NCBI RefSeq assembly: GCF_021155775.2
Contig: NC_060238.1
Span: 17,770,542-17,834,541, forward strand
From: Neodiprion pinetum
Lineage: Eukaryota > Arthropoda > Insecta > Hymenoptera > Diprionidae
Length of the DNA stretch: 64,000 nucleotides
Reading direction: 5' to 3'
Shown: positions 46,161 to 58,270 of the stretch, piece after piece
Layout of the letters: each line of letters opens with the position of its first letter
Numbering within the stretch: the first letter of the stretch is position 1
Notes under the pieces: generated by a model
Database searches by the model: none
Told to the model about the DNA's origin: nothing
Seen by the model: only the letters and a program-made list of their open reading frames with translations
Position numbers and translations under genes: made by a program

Positions 46161-47854
46161 TTGTCATAACCCGGCAAAAATGGTATAAACAAATGATAAA
46201 GGTGGCATTTTTTATGCCTTTTTTGCACTCACTATATAGACGATGTAGGACATGGTTTTTTTCTTTTTTTTTTTTTTCGACATTCGTACTTTATGGATTA
46301 TCATTATCTAGCAGGAATTAAGCAGTAAAAGAGATCAAAGAGCAGATTTTTTATCAGAAATCGTATTGAGAGTGATCAAATGGTTAAAATTAAAAAAATA
46401 CAACTGATCTGTTTCAAGTAATTTTGTTTCAAGCGCTGTATGAAAAAAGAAATGACTTTCCGTATGAAAATTTAGCAAATCCATGTTAAATATCGCCGAG
46501 TGAGTGCAGAAAAAAAAGAAAAAAAAGAAATCGTTGAATAATTTTTTGGAAAATGATATCAAATTTTCAGGTTTCCTCTACGTTCGAAGGTTCAAACCTG
46601 ACATTTTGTCTTTTGTACGAAAATTTGGAAAGCGATCCCGAACTTTTGGAAGGTGCGATATCTACAGGGATGCATACGCGTAGATATACGTATCGAATGC
46701 CGAGAGGACGTGTAGAAACTGATGCCTCTTTTACGTTCGAAAAGACCTATACCTAGACACGATTTTACAAAGTTTAAATTTTCAGCTCATGTCTCAAGCC
46801 GACTTAACCGAGACTCTTGAGACAAGGAGAACCTGGCTACTCAGCGAAGTTAGATTATCAAGTTTGCTCGGCTCAAACTTTACCCCGTATTTTATAAGGA
46901 GACCCTTAATTTTTTCTTAACGCCAGACCGCCTCACGCGTCTGATACAAACGATGCGGTAAAAAATCTTCTAATCATTTTCTCCCTACAGGGAGCAGAGA
47001 CTTTGTTTTCAGGTCTCCGATCTCGGTTTCGCGAAGAACCTTTTCGTAATTATTATTTTACCACTTTAGTCTTGACTTGAGAGATATTTTACGATTAAGC
47101 TTGGGTTCCTAACATACTACATTTGTCTGTACACCGTAATCACATGGGGTAGAGTTTCAAGACGATGATTGATTCTTCAATTCACGTAGGTTTCATGTAC
47201 AACGTATAACATGAGAACCTGCACAACGATCGGTACAATTCTTTAACGGAATTGGTGTGAAATAATATCCGAATATAATTAGAGCGAATGCGCCGATACA
47301 AGTAAACGCCAATAAACAAACAAGCCGTATATTTTTGCATTCATGTTGTAAAACATCCGGAATTTCTATCAGAAATAAGTAATTGGCAGTAGTTACGTTT
47401 TGCCTTCAGAAGCATTTGGATTCGTCGCTGAATATAAACACGGTATAACATTATCGTATGTTCAGTAACTGTTTCATTTGAAAATCACGTCATGTACTAA
47501 ATAAAGTATGCATATAAGGATTGGGGTGAATTGTTACAGAGCATTAATTCTGCCAATAAGAGAACAGCACATTTGTTATATTCGAAGAAATCATAGCTTC
47601 CCGGTTCAATTTGGTCCGAAATCTTTCGTATGACTACCCAGATTACCAAAATACTGTTTTCAAATATTTTTAAGTCCACCTATAATGCCTAATAATATCA
47701 GATATATGGATATGAGATTTCGAGTAATTTTGTATACTTGCAAATTCGTTCTGTTGATTTCAAACGGAATTGCGATTATAACCAACTCATTAATTCGAGT
47801 CGTTTAAGTACACTTTCAAATGTCGGATACACCATTTTTGAAATCTAGTGTACA

Positions 47855-48145
47855 AAACCCATGAAATCTTTGAAAATCTTTTAATATCTTGAAAATCACG
47901 TGGAATCTTTCAAAATATTAAAATATCCTTGAAATCGCGTGAAATATCTGAAATCCTATGAAATCCTGTAAAACCCGTCGATATCCTGATAAGATAATTC
48001 GAAACGTCTGAAATCTTGAAATTTCATGAAATCCTCAACACTCTATGAACATCCTTTGAAATTTCTTAAAAAATCCTTTTGAATCTCACGGAATCGTTTG
48101 GATTTTCCGAAGTCTTTGAAATCACGTGGAAGCTTTTGAAATCGT
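47855..48145. repeat. degenerate TGAAATC array
   Basis: GAAATC, TGAAATCTT and TGAAATCCT recur about every 10-20 bases over 290 bases. A similar patch lies at 32205-32345. Confidence 0.6.
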
Positions 48146-48804
48146 GCAACTTTCGAATCGGGTGTTTACAGAAACTGACGAACGACCAGTTTTCTAATTC
48201 TTTTTATCAATTTCATTGGGAAATAATCTCTGCAACGCATTGAGTGCACTCTTCGCATAATCAGCGTTGCGTGTGGCAAGTTGTTGAAAATTTTCATTAA
48301 AAACTTATTTATATATATATATATGTATAATATACGGGGCTGCTGCGTCGAGCGAGATTCGATGGGTCACTGCCGGCATGTTTTGTGACGAGGGACGAAC
48401 GGATGTGACGTCACGAATCCCGCCGGATGACGTATGGGTGCTGATAATGAAAGCATGTAATACAAGAGATATGCCTCTTCGCGCTGTTGGCTATTATACG
48501 AGAGCTGTATATTATATGGTACAGTTTCCGTTTTGACCTGCAAACCGCCAACGGTTCGCACATTCGTGGTGGGACTGTAAGCCGTGTATTCGCAGAACGG
48601 CGAAGCGATACACCAGAAATTATCTCCGCATATCCCGACTATAAATTACGCCCATAGTCACTCATACGGAGAGAATGGAATCGTCCGCAAGCGATGCGGG
48701 ATATGAACTCATCCCATTTTGACTCGCCCGATGCTTGCGGTGTTCAAGGAGGTTGGTTGGCCAAAAAGTCGATACTTCGTATTAATTTTAGGAGAGGAGT
48801 AGTT
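48146..48804. other. GC-richer block with a CRE palindrome
   Basis: Region 48340-48780 is clearly richer in G+C and CpG than its flanks and contains TGACGTCA at 48406-48413. There is no convincing frame. It could be a regulatory element or promoter. Confidence 0.3.
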
Positions 48805-49150
48805 CTTGAAGCAACAAAATAGATTTTGTTTCAGTCCATTCGCTTCGATCAAGTATTCCTTGTTTGTTTTAAATGCGATGACTTCGATTCAAAAATTTCT
48901 ATCCAGTTAGTTTGGGAAAATGATTTAGTCGAGCCAATTCCTCGATACAACGAAAGTCTTTCTTGTCACGATCCAAGTAATTGATTCGAGTGAAACTTTT
49001 CATGTGTTTCAGAAATCGAGTCAACTAAATATCATTTCATTCCAAGTTTACGCATTGTTCCACCGAGTCGAATGTTCGTTGACAGAAATAATTAGGCAGT
49101 TGGAATAAAATAAGTTCATGAATCTAGCCTACAAAAAATTTACATCAAAT
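48805..49150. repeat. dispersed repeat 3, second copy
   Basis: It is direct-order homologous to 30301-30625 (see there). The inverted CAACAAAATA at the far end is not kept. Confidence 0.7.
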
Positions 49151-51240
49151 TACAAATTTGCATTTAAATTTTCAAAACTGCTTACATCAAGATACTTGGA
49201 ATCACTGACTCTAGATTGGATATCGGATTTTCAATTTTCAAAATCGCAGACTCGCATGCGAAAAGTAACCTGATTTGTACGACCACGAATTTCACTATAA
49301 AGGCAATTTTATGACCTCAACAAGATTCTTCAAATTTCGTATTAACAATTTTCCCAGAAAGTTACAGGATTGCAAGAAGGAATTCGTGAATTAACTTTTG
49401 AACGTTACGTTTTACTTTAATCACCTTCATTCGGAATGTTTTTGGCTGCATTTGAATTTCATATAGATTCTGATCGATTCGACATGCCGACGACCGGCTC
49501 ATTTTCTGTTTGCTTACTTTTTTTATTCTCATCGAATGTATTCCCGAACAAATAAGCAATTTATCACCCTAAATAATTTGGGAGCAAATAAAATCAGGCA
49601 TAAACGAGGGGTATCAAACAAGTTTTTTCACGGCAATCGGCACACGTGATCAGCGAACGAAAAAGCTAACAGAAGTGAGTTTAAAAAAGAAAGTCAATAG
49701 AACCAAATCATCCGAACATGTGGATAATATTGATCGCAGTTGTACAAGGGACATTCCATGTCGAATGAAGCAATTTTAAAGTTATTTATTTCCAAGTTTA
49801 TTGCATGCTTTTAAGCTTGTAATAATAGTTTCAAAAACCAACAGATCCTTAAAAAAATTTTCGAGCCATATCGCTTTTAGGTTATAAATATAATTCCAAC
49901 CGTTTCAAAGCTTCCCCTTTTTCGAAATTTTTAGAGGTTTCCAAAAAAATTTTGTTTTCCCTTCGATTAATTTAATATTTTGCCAATGATCGAATGATTT
50001 GTTTTCTGTTCCCTTTTTTTTTAAACACCGAAAATCTTGAATGGACAAAAATTGATGCCTTACGTTTTGACAACATCGATAAAATTGCAAGGCATTTCAC
50101 TCCCTGTGAAAACTATGTTAAAATGTTGCAGATGAGGGGATTGATTAATTCGATTGTTTTCCAAAAGTTTGGATAGATACAAGCTAAATTTATAGATCTC
50201 ATTTGGTGAAAAGTACCAGAATGCTGAATGAACAAAAAACTACATTAAGTTTTTGAGTAATAATTTTTTTGCAAATCTGATGTAATATAGTAAAGAAATC
50301 GGCTTGACCTTCTACATAATTTCAGCATCATTTTTATACAGTGAAGGTTGTTTCGAATTTTTCTGAAATCTTAGATGCGTGAAGAATTGAAACTTGTTTA
50401 TCTGGAACGCTCAAGAGGAGTAAAAAAAGAATGGGAAATAATGATTCCGTTATGAAATCGTTCTCAAGATATTTCAAATAAAAAATCAAATTCTTAAAAA
50501 TTTTCAGAGAATTTCAAAAATGGCGGAAATTTTGAGTGTTTGTAACTTGAAAGTAATTCCATAAATACTAAAATCTAAAAACCCATCACCTAAAATTTTC
50601 TCAACAGAATTAAGCATGGCCGATTTAGTGTGGAATGCATGACTTATTGATATAACGACTATGAAAATCAGTTTTCTTTTCATCGCAATCAGTTCTGATG
50701 CAAAATGTGAGACTTCTAAGTAAAAAGAAAAAACGCAAATAAAAAAAGGGCATACGATATGAAGATTGAATTTAAAAAGAAGTCCAACAAATAACAATGG
50801 TAGCAGAAATTTTGGACAGGCAGTTTGACGGCAGGAAAACAAGTGGAAAAAAAGTATGGCAGGCGTTCATACCTGTCACGATGATAGACATAAAAATTCG
50901 TAGTAGATAATAACTGCCGTTGAGAAACAGGGAAGTGAAAACAAACAGAGGGTTGCTTGACGTTTTAGCACTTTGGGGCGGGCCCGTCTCAAAAGCTGCG
51001 AGGAACAGATTATTCATATTTGGCATATATACAGCAAACAATAAATATTTTATTCATATTCAGCATACATAGCGAGTAAATAATAAATATGAATAAACTA
51101 TTACTCGCAGCTTCTCTTCCGGAGGAAGGATTGAAACGTATAGTTGAGCAAAAGCTCCGTTTGTTTCCACTTCTCTGACCTTTGGCATCAAATATTGGTC
51201 CAATCGGAATCGAACGTAACTCTAAGTCAAGCAAATATAT
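49151..51240. other. no gene recognised
   Basis: This is AT-rich. Minus frames of 89-112 codons at 50504-51041 are hydrophobic by T-richness and overlap each other, and I do not take them as genes. A near-duplicate word ATTCATATT..GCATA..TA..AATAAATA occurs at about 51014 and 51053. Confidence 0.4.
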
Positions 51241-51700
51241 AGTCCAATCAAAATAGGTCTGAATTAAAAATGTTCAGGATATGGCTGCAGTTTTGTGTTA
51301 CGGGGTTTCCGACCCTCAGGAGCACAGATCTGAAGTCATTTTGAGCTGCATAGCGAACGTATCTAGAAAAAAAAAAATTTGACTTTTTTGCGTTTTTCTC
51401 AGAAAATGCTATCGTTAGATGAAAAATGACCTGATTATCGTGTGGAGCGGAAAATTTTACATCGAATTATGTCTTCGTGTGTCGGAAACGAAATCGGATT
51501 ACCAAATTAAGAAAAAAGAAATTCTACTTATCGACGACATCTGGGGAATTTTCGTGAAATGATTTCTTAATCGAGAAAAAAGAAATTCTACTTATCGACG
51601 ACATCTGGGGAATTTTCGTGAAATGATTTCTTAATCGAGAAAAAAGAAATTCTACTTATCGACCGCACTTGGGGAATTATCGTGAAGTCATTTTTTTTTT
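51241..51700. mobile_element. foldback element with three 64-bp units, opposite orientation
   Basis: The end AGTCCAATCAAAATAGGTCT is followed by the arm (GACCCTCAGGAGC, TCTGAAGTCATTTTGAG, ATCGTTAGATGAAAAATGAC, TCGTGTGTCGG) and then three units (CTACTTATCGACGACATCTG; the last one diverged). The other arm is missing. Confidence 0.8.
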
Positions 51701-53365
51701 TCAAATTTCACGATGCCTAACAATTTTTCGGCAACCTTTGATTTTGAAATGAACTTTGTATATATGTAGTGCTTGTTATTTCACTGAAATAATCAGAACT
51801 CATTGTCACCCAGGAATGCAATATTCTTGTTTTGCGAACAAGTCGTATAAATTTGCTTCTATAATTACGATTTGTTTATAAAAATTATATCCTTATAACC
51901 GGAATTTTTTTCAACACTCCACACGCTTTTCATTCATGCAACATCTGATGAACACAGGAAAAAAGTATAGTTCATTTAATCTATTATAAATGTGTTTAAT
52001 TAAGAAATGTTCTTTCTGGTATCATATATTTGAAATTTTTATTTTTACATTTCAGTTATTTAATTGCATGCAATATTTAATCATTCACATATTAACGAAT
52101 TTCATTCTCAGCTTCATATACGATACGATCCAAATCATCACGTTAATTATGAAACGATCACCCGCTATTTTTCTTTTTTTTTTTGTCATTTTTCCAAGTA
52201 ATTGTTTACAATGATTACGTTCAACTTTAATTTAGTAATTTATTTTTTGATGTAGACTATAGGTAAATGGAATTCCATCCGCCATTACGATTCAGTTTCA
52301 CTCACTAAATTTCAATACCCGCGCCCTGAGGAAATGCACACGCAAATCAATACGACCAGACGCATATAATCGAAGTTTTCTGAATCTTGAACAAAATATT
52401 CCTACTCGTGAATGATCGTTCAACATCACTTTTCATCGATTATATTTTACAAAAAGTAATAACCATCAAGTTGTAGCATGAAATTTTCTACCCTCAAGTG
52501 CCGTTATTCCTCAACGGAGAATATGTACAACTTATCCATGATTTTTGAATTTTTATTTTGAGGATTAAGAATTCCAGAACGCAAAAAAACTACAACTCAA
52601 TCAGAAATATTGGTCTTTCAATGTGCATACATCTTCATATGTGAGTGAAAAAAATGTCATTAGGTTTTTCTCAGGACAGAATAGAAGTCAAATATTGTAA
52701 GTTATGAATATTTAGCATCCAATAAACGTAACTGTTCCCTTCTAAAATTGTTGTGTATCCAGATAATCATGCTTTTCGGATAATTTAGAGTAATTTTATT
52801 ATATATCAGAGTTAAAAGGTCAAATGGGGATTCCTAACCTGCAAATCATGAAAGTTCCGACAACTATGTTGAAATTTCTATTCAAGGATTTGCAAGGAAG
52901 GTATTCCAAGCCGATCTCTCCGATTTCATTTTTTTTTTTTTCTAACATGTTATAGCAGACTAAAAACTAAGCGACACGTATTTTTTTTTACCTACCATTA
53001 AACACTGTAAGGGGGTGATAGCACTCTCCATGGTAAGGCATGTAAAGGGGCGATTTGGCACTGTCACCGACAAAAACATAATATTTCTTAACCAGTTTAA
53101 CTGGAAAAGTTTCCTCATAACGAGAAATGTAAAAATGTAAGCTTCTCAATTAAAAAAAAAGAAGACTGTCGAATCGCCCCTCGACATGCTTTACTTCGGA
53201 GGTTGGTTTCACCCTCTTAAAGTGTTTAATGGCAGATGAAAAAAAAATTTGGATCGGAGAGATCGACCTGGGATACCTTCCTCGTCAGTAATTTTGGTCT
53301 TGACAAAATATTCATTATGTTAGCAAATGACCGTCACACCCAAGAATTTTTATCCTTCCTTTTAG
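51701..53365. other. no gene recognised
   Basis: This is AT-rich unique sequence. Two related pieces, ACCCTCTTAAAGTGTTTAATGG (53210) and its inverted form TTAAACACTGTAAGGGGGTG (53000), frame a 240-base imperfect inverted repeat. Confidence 0.4.
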
Positions 53366-53577
53366 GACAGAAGCAAAGAAATCAGCGCTATTATTCGTGG
53401 TGCAAATGGTCAAAACCCAGCAGCTGCAACTGTTCGAAAACTCATTAATAACTGAAATCATCAGAGAACGAATGAGAATAGTTGAAAGGTGGATAATATT
53501 GGAAGAAATTCAGAAGTTTGGAAGACTTCGGCAACAGAGGCTTCGACGCTGTCGCACTTTGAACAGTCGCAACTTCG
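53366..53577 (+). CDS. internal exon candidate, plus strand, unknown helical protein
   Basis: A good acceptor (TTTTTATCCTTCCTTTTAG) and donor (TTCG/GTAAGA) enclose 70 open codons. The translation starts TEAKKSALLFVVQMVKTQQ, then QLFENSLITEIIRERMR, IVERWIILEEIQKFGRLRQ and ends RCRTLNSRNF. It is strongly helical and charged, unlike chance frames here. Its trailing G joins in frame to CT at 62908 (making an alanine). I do not recognise the family. A cytoplasmic coiled region or a receptor loop is possible. A 145-codon minus frame (53461-53898) overlaps, but without comparable splice signals. Confidence 0.5.
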
Positions 53578-54016
53578 GTAAGAATTGTGTTCTGCGACGC
53601 TCGTGAAAATGAATTTCAGAGACCTGCTTCTATCCGTCTCAACTCTAGGGGTACACCACAGAAAACTTTGAGAAGGTTGGACAAGGACATAAATGTCATC
53701 CTTTCTCTCTCCTTCGCTGCGGTACAGACTCCTCCTTGTTTCTTTAGGGTAGGACTTCAGGGTGATTGTCTCTCCCAGACACAGAACACCACTTTGCAGA
53801 GTTGCCGAGATCGTAGTTGAGGTTTTCCTCGAAAGTTGCGGGGTAATTCCGAGCTCGTTATGAATCGATCTCCACCAACTTTTCAGTCTCGTAGTCAAAG
53901 TTCTAGTTTTATTTACACGCGCGTCTTACATATCCTTTTTGTGATCTGTGTTCTATTCCGCTTTTTTTTTTTCAAATCATAATTTACATTCATACGACTA
54001 CGGGGAACGACCTTAC

Positions 54017-54127
54017 CTTAATACTGTCATCTCGAGAAAACGTAGCTGATGGTAAGGTGAACCAACCATAGATTGAGGACAGCATGAGAAACTCCGTTTC
54101 CGTCGTGAACAGCGGCTGGAAGCTCAC
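54017..54127 (-). CDS. internal exon candidate, minus strand, unknown protein
   Basis: On minus, GTGATTTCAG precedes and GTAAGG follows exactly 37 open codons: VSFQPLFTTETEFLMLSS, then IYGWFTLPSATFSRDDSIK. Both borders are phase 0 and the block is richer in G+C than its flanks. A second acceptor (TTCCAG) twelve bases in would remove four residues. It could be spliced to 29533-29643 on the same strand, which also begins in phase 0. The protein is not recognised. The aromatic, Ser/Thr-rich composition fits an extracellular or secreted segment. Confidence 0.5.
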
Positions 54128-55204
54128 CTGAAATCACAAACCATGAAATGTTGACAATGAGTTGGAATAATGGAACATGGCAAGTATGCGGCCAGAGTGA
54201 AAAGATTTTGGTAACAGATACTGGTAAGTCGGTTGCCGATAATTGTTCACGCCACGGACAGACACCGTCTTTGTATGGCCAATCCGAGTTGAGGATGAGG
54301 TGAGTAATGTAAATGATTGCTAATGAAATGGGACACTGTTTGATGCAAAGAAACTTGAGGTATCATTAGTAGTATTAGTTGAAACTTGACAATATTTGTA
54401 CGACGAAATTTCGAAGTAGCGCTTATTTTGACCAAATTCTTGATCTTTGAAAATGATTTACAGTAACTTGAGTATTGGTTGTAGTTTCGAAATGCAAGAC
54501 AAGTATAGTTGACGGTTTGAAGAATTACGGTAGACTTGTTGTTGGTGGTTGTTTCGAAGGAACATTCGGAAAGAAAATGGAGGGGTGTAGAAGTTTGATC
54601 GTTTGTATTATTTGGTGGATTTTTGGAATCGGTCGAAAAATGTGTACCGGAAATGTGATATGAGAGGAGGAGTATTGGTGTATGTGGCTTCTTGGAAAGG
54701 ATATGTGGATAGAGATCGTAGAAAAAGAAATTTAGGAAAATCCCGAAAAAGACGGGGTTGTGATAATGAAGTCTGGGAAAATTGTGTTTTACGATTGCAC
54801 ATTTGGTTGCCAAATGTGTCGGTCGAAAGTAGAGAAAAAGGATTTTCCTTTCATGGCTGTTTTGTTCCATGGTCTCCCGGCTGATGTACCAGCCACTGTC
54901 TACGGCGTGCATTATTCTCGTTATTGAAATTATCAGATCAAATTTAAGAATCTATAGGTACGGCATCTCGAATAGTAATAATGTTAGAAAAAGGATTGAA
55001 TTGATCTAGAACCATGTGACATGGCACGCAACACTATTGAAGAATAATTGTGAACTTGAAGACAAGGTTGCGTAAGTTTGTTTCGTTGTGATCAAAAATT
55101 CTTTCAAAGAAATTGCTACACTCTTATCCTACGTTGGAAAATTGCGGATCAAGTGTTCATGTGCATACCAGATTTAGAGACCACACGATTTTGAAAGACA
55201 TCGT

Positions 55205-56060
55205 ATGACTTCACAACATGTTATAAAAATTCAAAACATTCCGTACAATCTCGAGGATTTCACAAGGTTGCACTAAATTTTACAGGACTTTTCAAAATTT
55301 CACGTGATTGGATCAAATTTTATTGCTTTTTATTGATATTTTTGAAACGAATTATTCGTGGTTGCGGTCCATTTTCAGATTTCTTAAGTTGCCTTAATTG
55401 TTCTCGGTGACAATTTCGAGCTGTGTCAAAGTAGCTTCGTCCTTAGTTGGAGCAGATGCTATTGCAGCGAGGGGTTATTAATCACTATTTCAGGAAAATG
55501 GTGTAGTACGCACCGTAATATTACATGATTTTTGTAATCTCATAAGATCCTGGCACTTTTCATGAAATTCATTGCAATCGTTGGAACCCCTTAGCATTCT
55601 TCACGTTAATTTTGTAGCCCTTAAGATCCGTGAAATATTTGTAAACATCATTTTTGCAATTCCTCGGCATCTCTTTGCATTCTCACGTTTTCCTTTGAAA
55701 ACCATGCAACCCTTACTCCTGCAATTTGTGGTTCATTTTCATCTCGCGTAATCCCTGAAAATCTCTCTGTGATGTGTGTAATCGTTGTATAATCTAAATA
55801 ACCTCGTTGTAATCTTATCAATTTCCATGTAATATATGTAATTTTGTTGTAATTTTATCAATTTCCATGGAATCTATGCAATCCTGGTGCATTCTTATCA
55901 ATTTTCATGTAATTTCTCCAATCCCTGCAATCACTTGTGACCTTTGTAACCTGTGCAATCTTGGTAACCGTTTGTAATCTGTGTAATTTTACCTACTGTG
56001 GTCTGTGCACTCTCTTTGCAATGCCAGTCATCTCTGTAATCAACTTCTATTCTTTTTAGT
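55205..56060. repeat. degenerate TGTAATC array
   Basis: TGTAATC, TTTGTAATCT and TGCAATC recur through about 850 bases, most densely at 55740-56010. It is the reverse complement of the GATTACA words at 24200-24620. Confidence 0.6.
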
Positions 56061-56168
56061 TCTAATCAGTGCTTGCAATTTTGACACAGTGAATAGAAAG
56101 CCTCGAATCTTACGGATAATTTCCAATGACATTACGATAAGGCGAGTGAAATTATGTTACATCTACAG

Positions 56169-56298
56169 AGAGATGTGGAAGCAACGCTACAGTGCAACAT
56201 AATTTCTGTCCAAAGCCTCCAGGAATCCAGACGAGCGAAGAAGACAGGCCATTAGTGCCAGTTGATGCTCCGCTCTCGAGTAAAGTCGTCTCATCAGG
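56169..56298 (+). CDS. possible internal exon with two cysteines, plus strand
   Basis: The frame reads RCGSNATVQHNFCPKPPGIQ, then TSEEDRPLVPVDAPLSSK and VVSS up to a strong donor CATCAGG/GTGAGT. The acceptor (GTTACATCTACAG) has a weak pyrimidine tract. The C-x-P-x-P-P-G-I wording recalls the start of a sushi/CCP module, but that is only a resemblance. The overlapping minus frame (56152-56379) is longer. Confidence 0.3.
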
Positions 56299-58270
56299 GT
56301 GAGTCTGGTTGCCCTTAATACGTGCACGATATCCGGTTATTCGTAAGCGGCTCTCCGTAAATCGATGTAATCGGTGCACGCCGCTCTACCAATTTCTCAA
56401 ATGCCAATATCGGATTTCTCCTGCTTCGTACGAAGTAATTGTTACCGATATATCTAGTTGCATGACGTTCCATTTTTATAACGAACAAACCCATTCTGCC
56501 TGTCATTACCGTGTGCGGCTGAACACGCCTGGAAATGTTGTTACTGCACAGTCTGTGGTTGTATCAACTTTGTACAACAAGTTTAACCGCACATTCGCAA
56601 TTCTGTTATTCGCTACGGAATTTTGCTACGGAATTCAACGCACCGCGAACAGAACGAGCAAAGAGAAACGAATACTCAGAAAAATATAAAGCAGTTCGGG
56701 GAATTGAATTTCTACTGGTCTCTTATTCTCATTTTCTGCTCCAAAAGACACGTCACTGAAACTTTAAGCTCCTCAGATTGAAGTGAAATCTTAACTGTCT
56801 AGTGTAGGGTATTATTTCAAACAACTTTGGTGTTCTTCACAAAGCTCATTGTGCGATAACAATAACAATTCATGTAAATATTGTCCCTTACGAAGATCTA
56901 AAATACTTCCATAACTATCCTTGTAATATAAAGTAATATGAGGAACAAAAGCGGACAATTAAATTTTAATATGTTTATTATATTCTCTTCTCATTTCAGA
57001 TATTTTTCGTAAATTATTGTTATAATGAGATTGCAATTCAGATAGCAAGTTTTGATCTTTGTGCAACAATTCAAATCCTCGTTAGAAAAATTATGACACC
57101 CGGAGCTTTCTTGAAAACGCCGATAGTTTTGACGCTATTTGAACCGATATCTAGGCTCATGGTGAATATTCGGAGAGACTTTTGGTATCAATGTTTGCTT
57201 TATTACTTGAACAAGACAACAAGCCGTGTAATGTACGATTGAAGAGCCTTGAATTCAAATGTCAGCTTCATGTTTTCGGTTTTAAAATTTCTGTTAGATA
57301 ATATGGGAAACAAGTAATTAATTTGTCTGGTCTGGGATGGGTTAGAAGTGAAATCTCTTTTTTTCATTAAATTTTGTCATTTAAATAACTCGAGGCTAAT
57401 TGACGAATCAAATCTAAAATCTTTCCGAATTGAGAACAGTCGCATAAGTTGAAACCAAAATCATCAATTCAACTTTCATTCATTTTCTTCGGTTATTTGT
57501 GTAACTTGAAAATTACTTAACCCTGCAATTAAACCCAAAATTTAATTGCTCCCGTATTGAGAACAGCTGCGTTTATTGAGACAAAAATCATGAAAACCCA
57601 ACGATCATTCATCTGTGATGATTATAGTAACTTTCTTAGTCACATATTTTCTCCGAAAAATAGAGTAATCTGCAAAAAAAAAAAAAAAGAAAAGAAAAGT
57701 GATTCGTGGCCATTGCCGGTCGTCAAACAAGATTTCCCCGTAAGCCAGATTTGGTGGGTTGATCCTATATCGGACCGAGCAGGGTGATGGGATAAAATAT
57801 GGAAGGCCGAACACCCGGCTCTGGTCATTAATAACAAAATGGATTAATTCGAGGTACGCCGTAAAGTGCGCCAAACATAGACTCTGTTCGATATAGAGCA
57901 GGAAACTGCACAATCGAGGCCCCTGAATTTTGAGTCTCAAGTTTCAAGTTTCGAGTCCAGAGTTTCGAGTTCAGAGAGCGAGTCTCGAGGCCCTGAAGGC
58001 TTACAGACGACCGAGGGGGAAGCGAGTTATAATTGAGGGTTAAGGTGGGCGGGAGCCACGGGACAAGAGTAACATCTTGAGGTCTCCGTCAACGTTCACA
58101 CAGATGTTTTAGACGACAGGCTAGTTGTCTTCGTAAATTAATTATACCAATCTCGTGGCTTGATGCGAACTACCTTGTCTAAGGGTTGCTCCTGGTTAAT
58201 TCTGCGGAAAACACGTAAGCTCGGTGCCAATAGACGGGTGGCTGTGGAAACGGGGCGCGGAGTGAGAAAT

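Larger units (their letters stand above)
54128..58270. other. region with degenerate arrays and a long minus-strand frame
   Basis: 54247-54912 is open on minus for 221 codons but codes for a His/Ser/Thr/Asn-rich sequence without motifs. The plus strand there is unusually rich in G and T. 55205-56060 is filled with degenerate TGTAATC and CAATC words. 57920-57990 has short GAGTTTCGAGT-like repeats. Confidence 0.4.

Noticed and set aside
46575..46600. GGTTCAAACCT as a tRNA B box
   Set aside because: No A box within 100 bases and no acceptor stem.
46787..46920. possible terminal exon after AAATTTTCAG
   Set aside because: 45 open codons with plausible composition, but no partner exon and several similar chance cases nearby.
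50504..51041. hydrophobic minus-strand frames (89-112 codons) as a receptor
   Set aside because: Hydrophobicity follows from T-rich codons; frames overlap and lack receptor motifs.
54247..54912. 221-codon minus-strand frame as a real gene
   Set aside because: Low-complexity, His/Ser/Thr/Asn-rich product without motifs, no promoter or splice support; strand base bias explains the lack of stops. Kept only as an observation.
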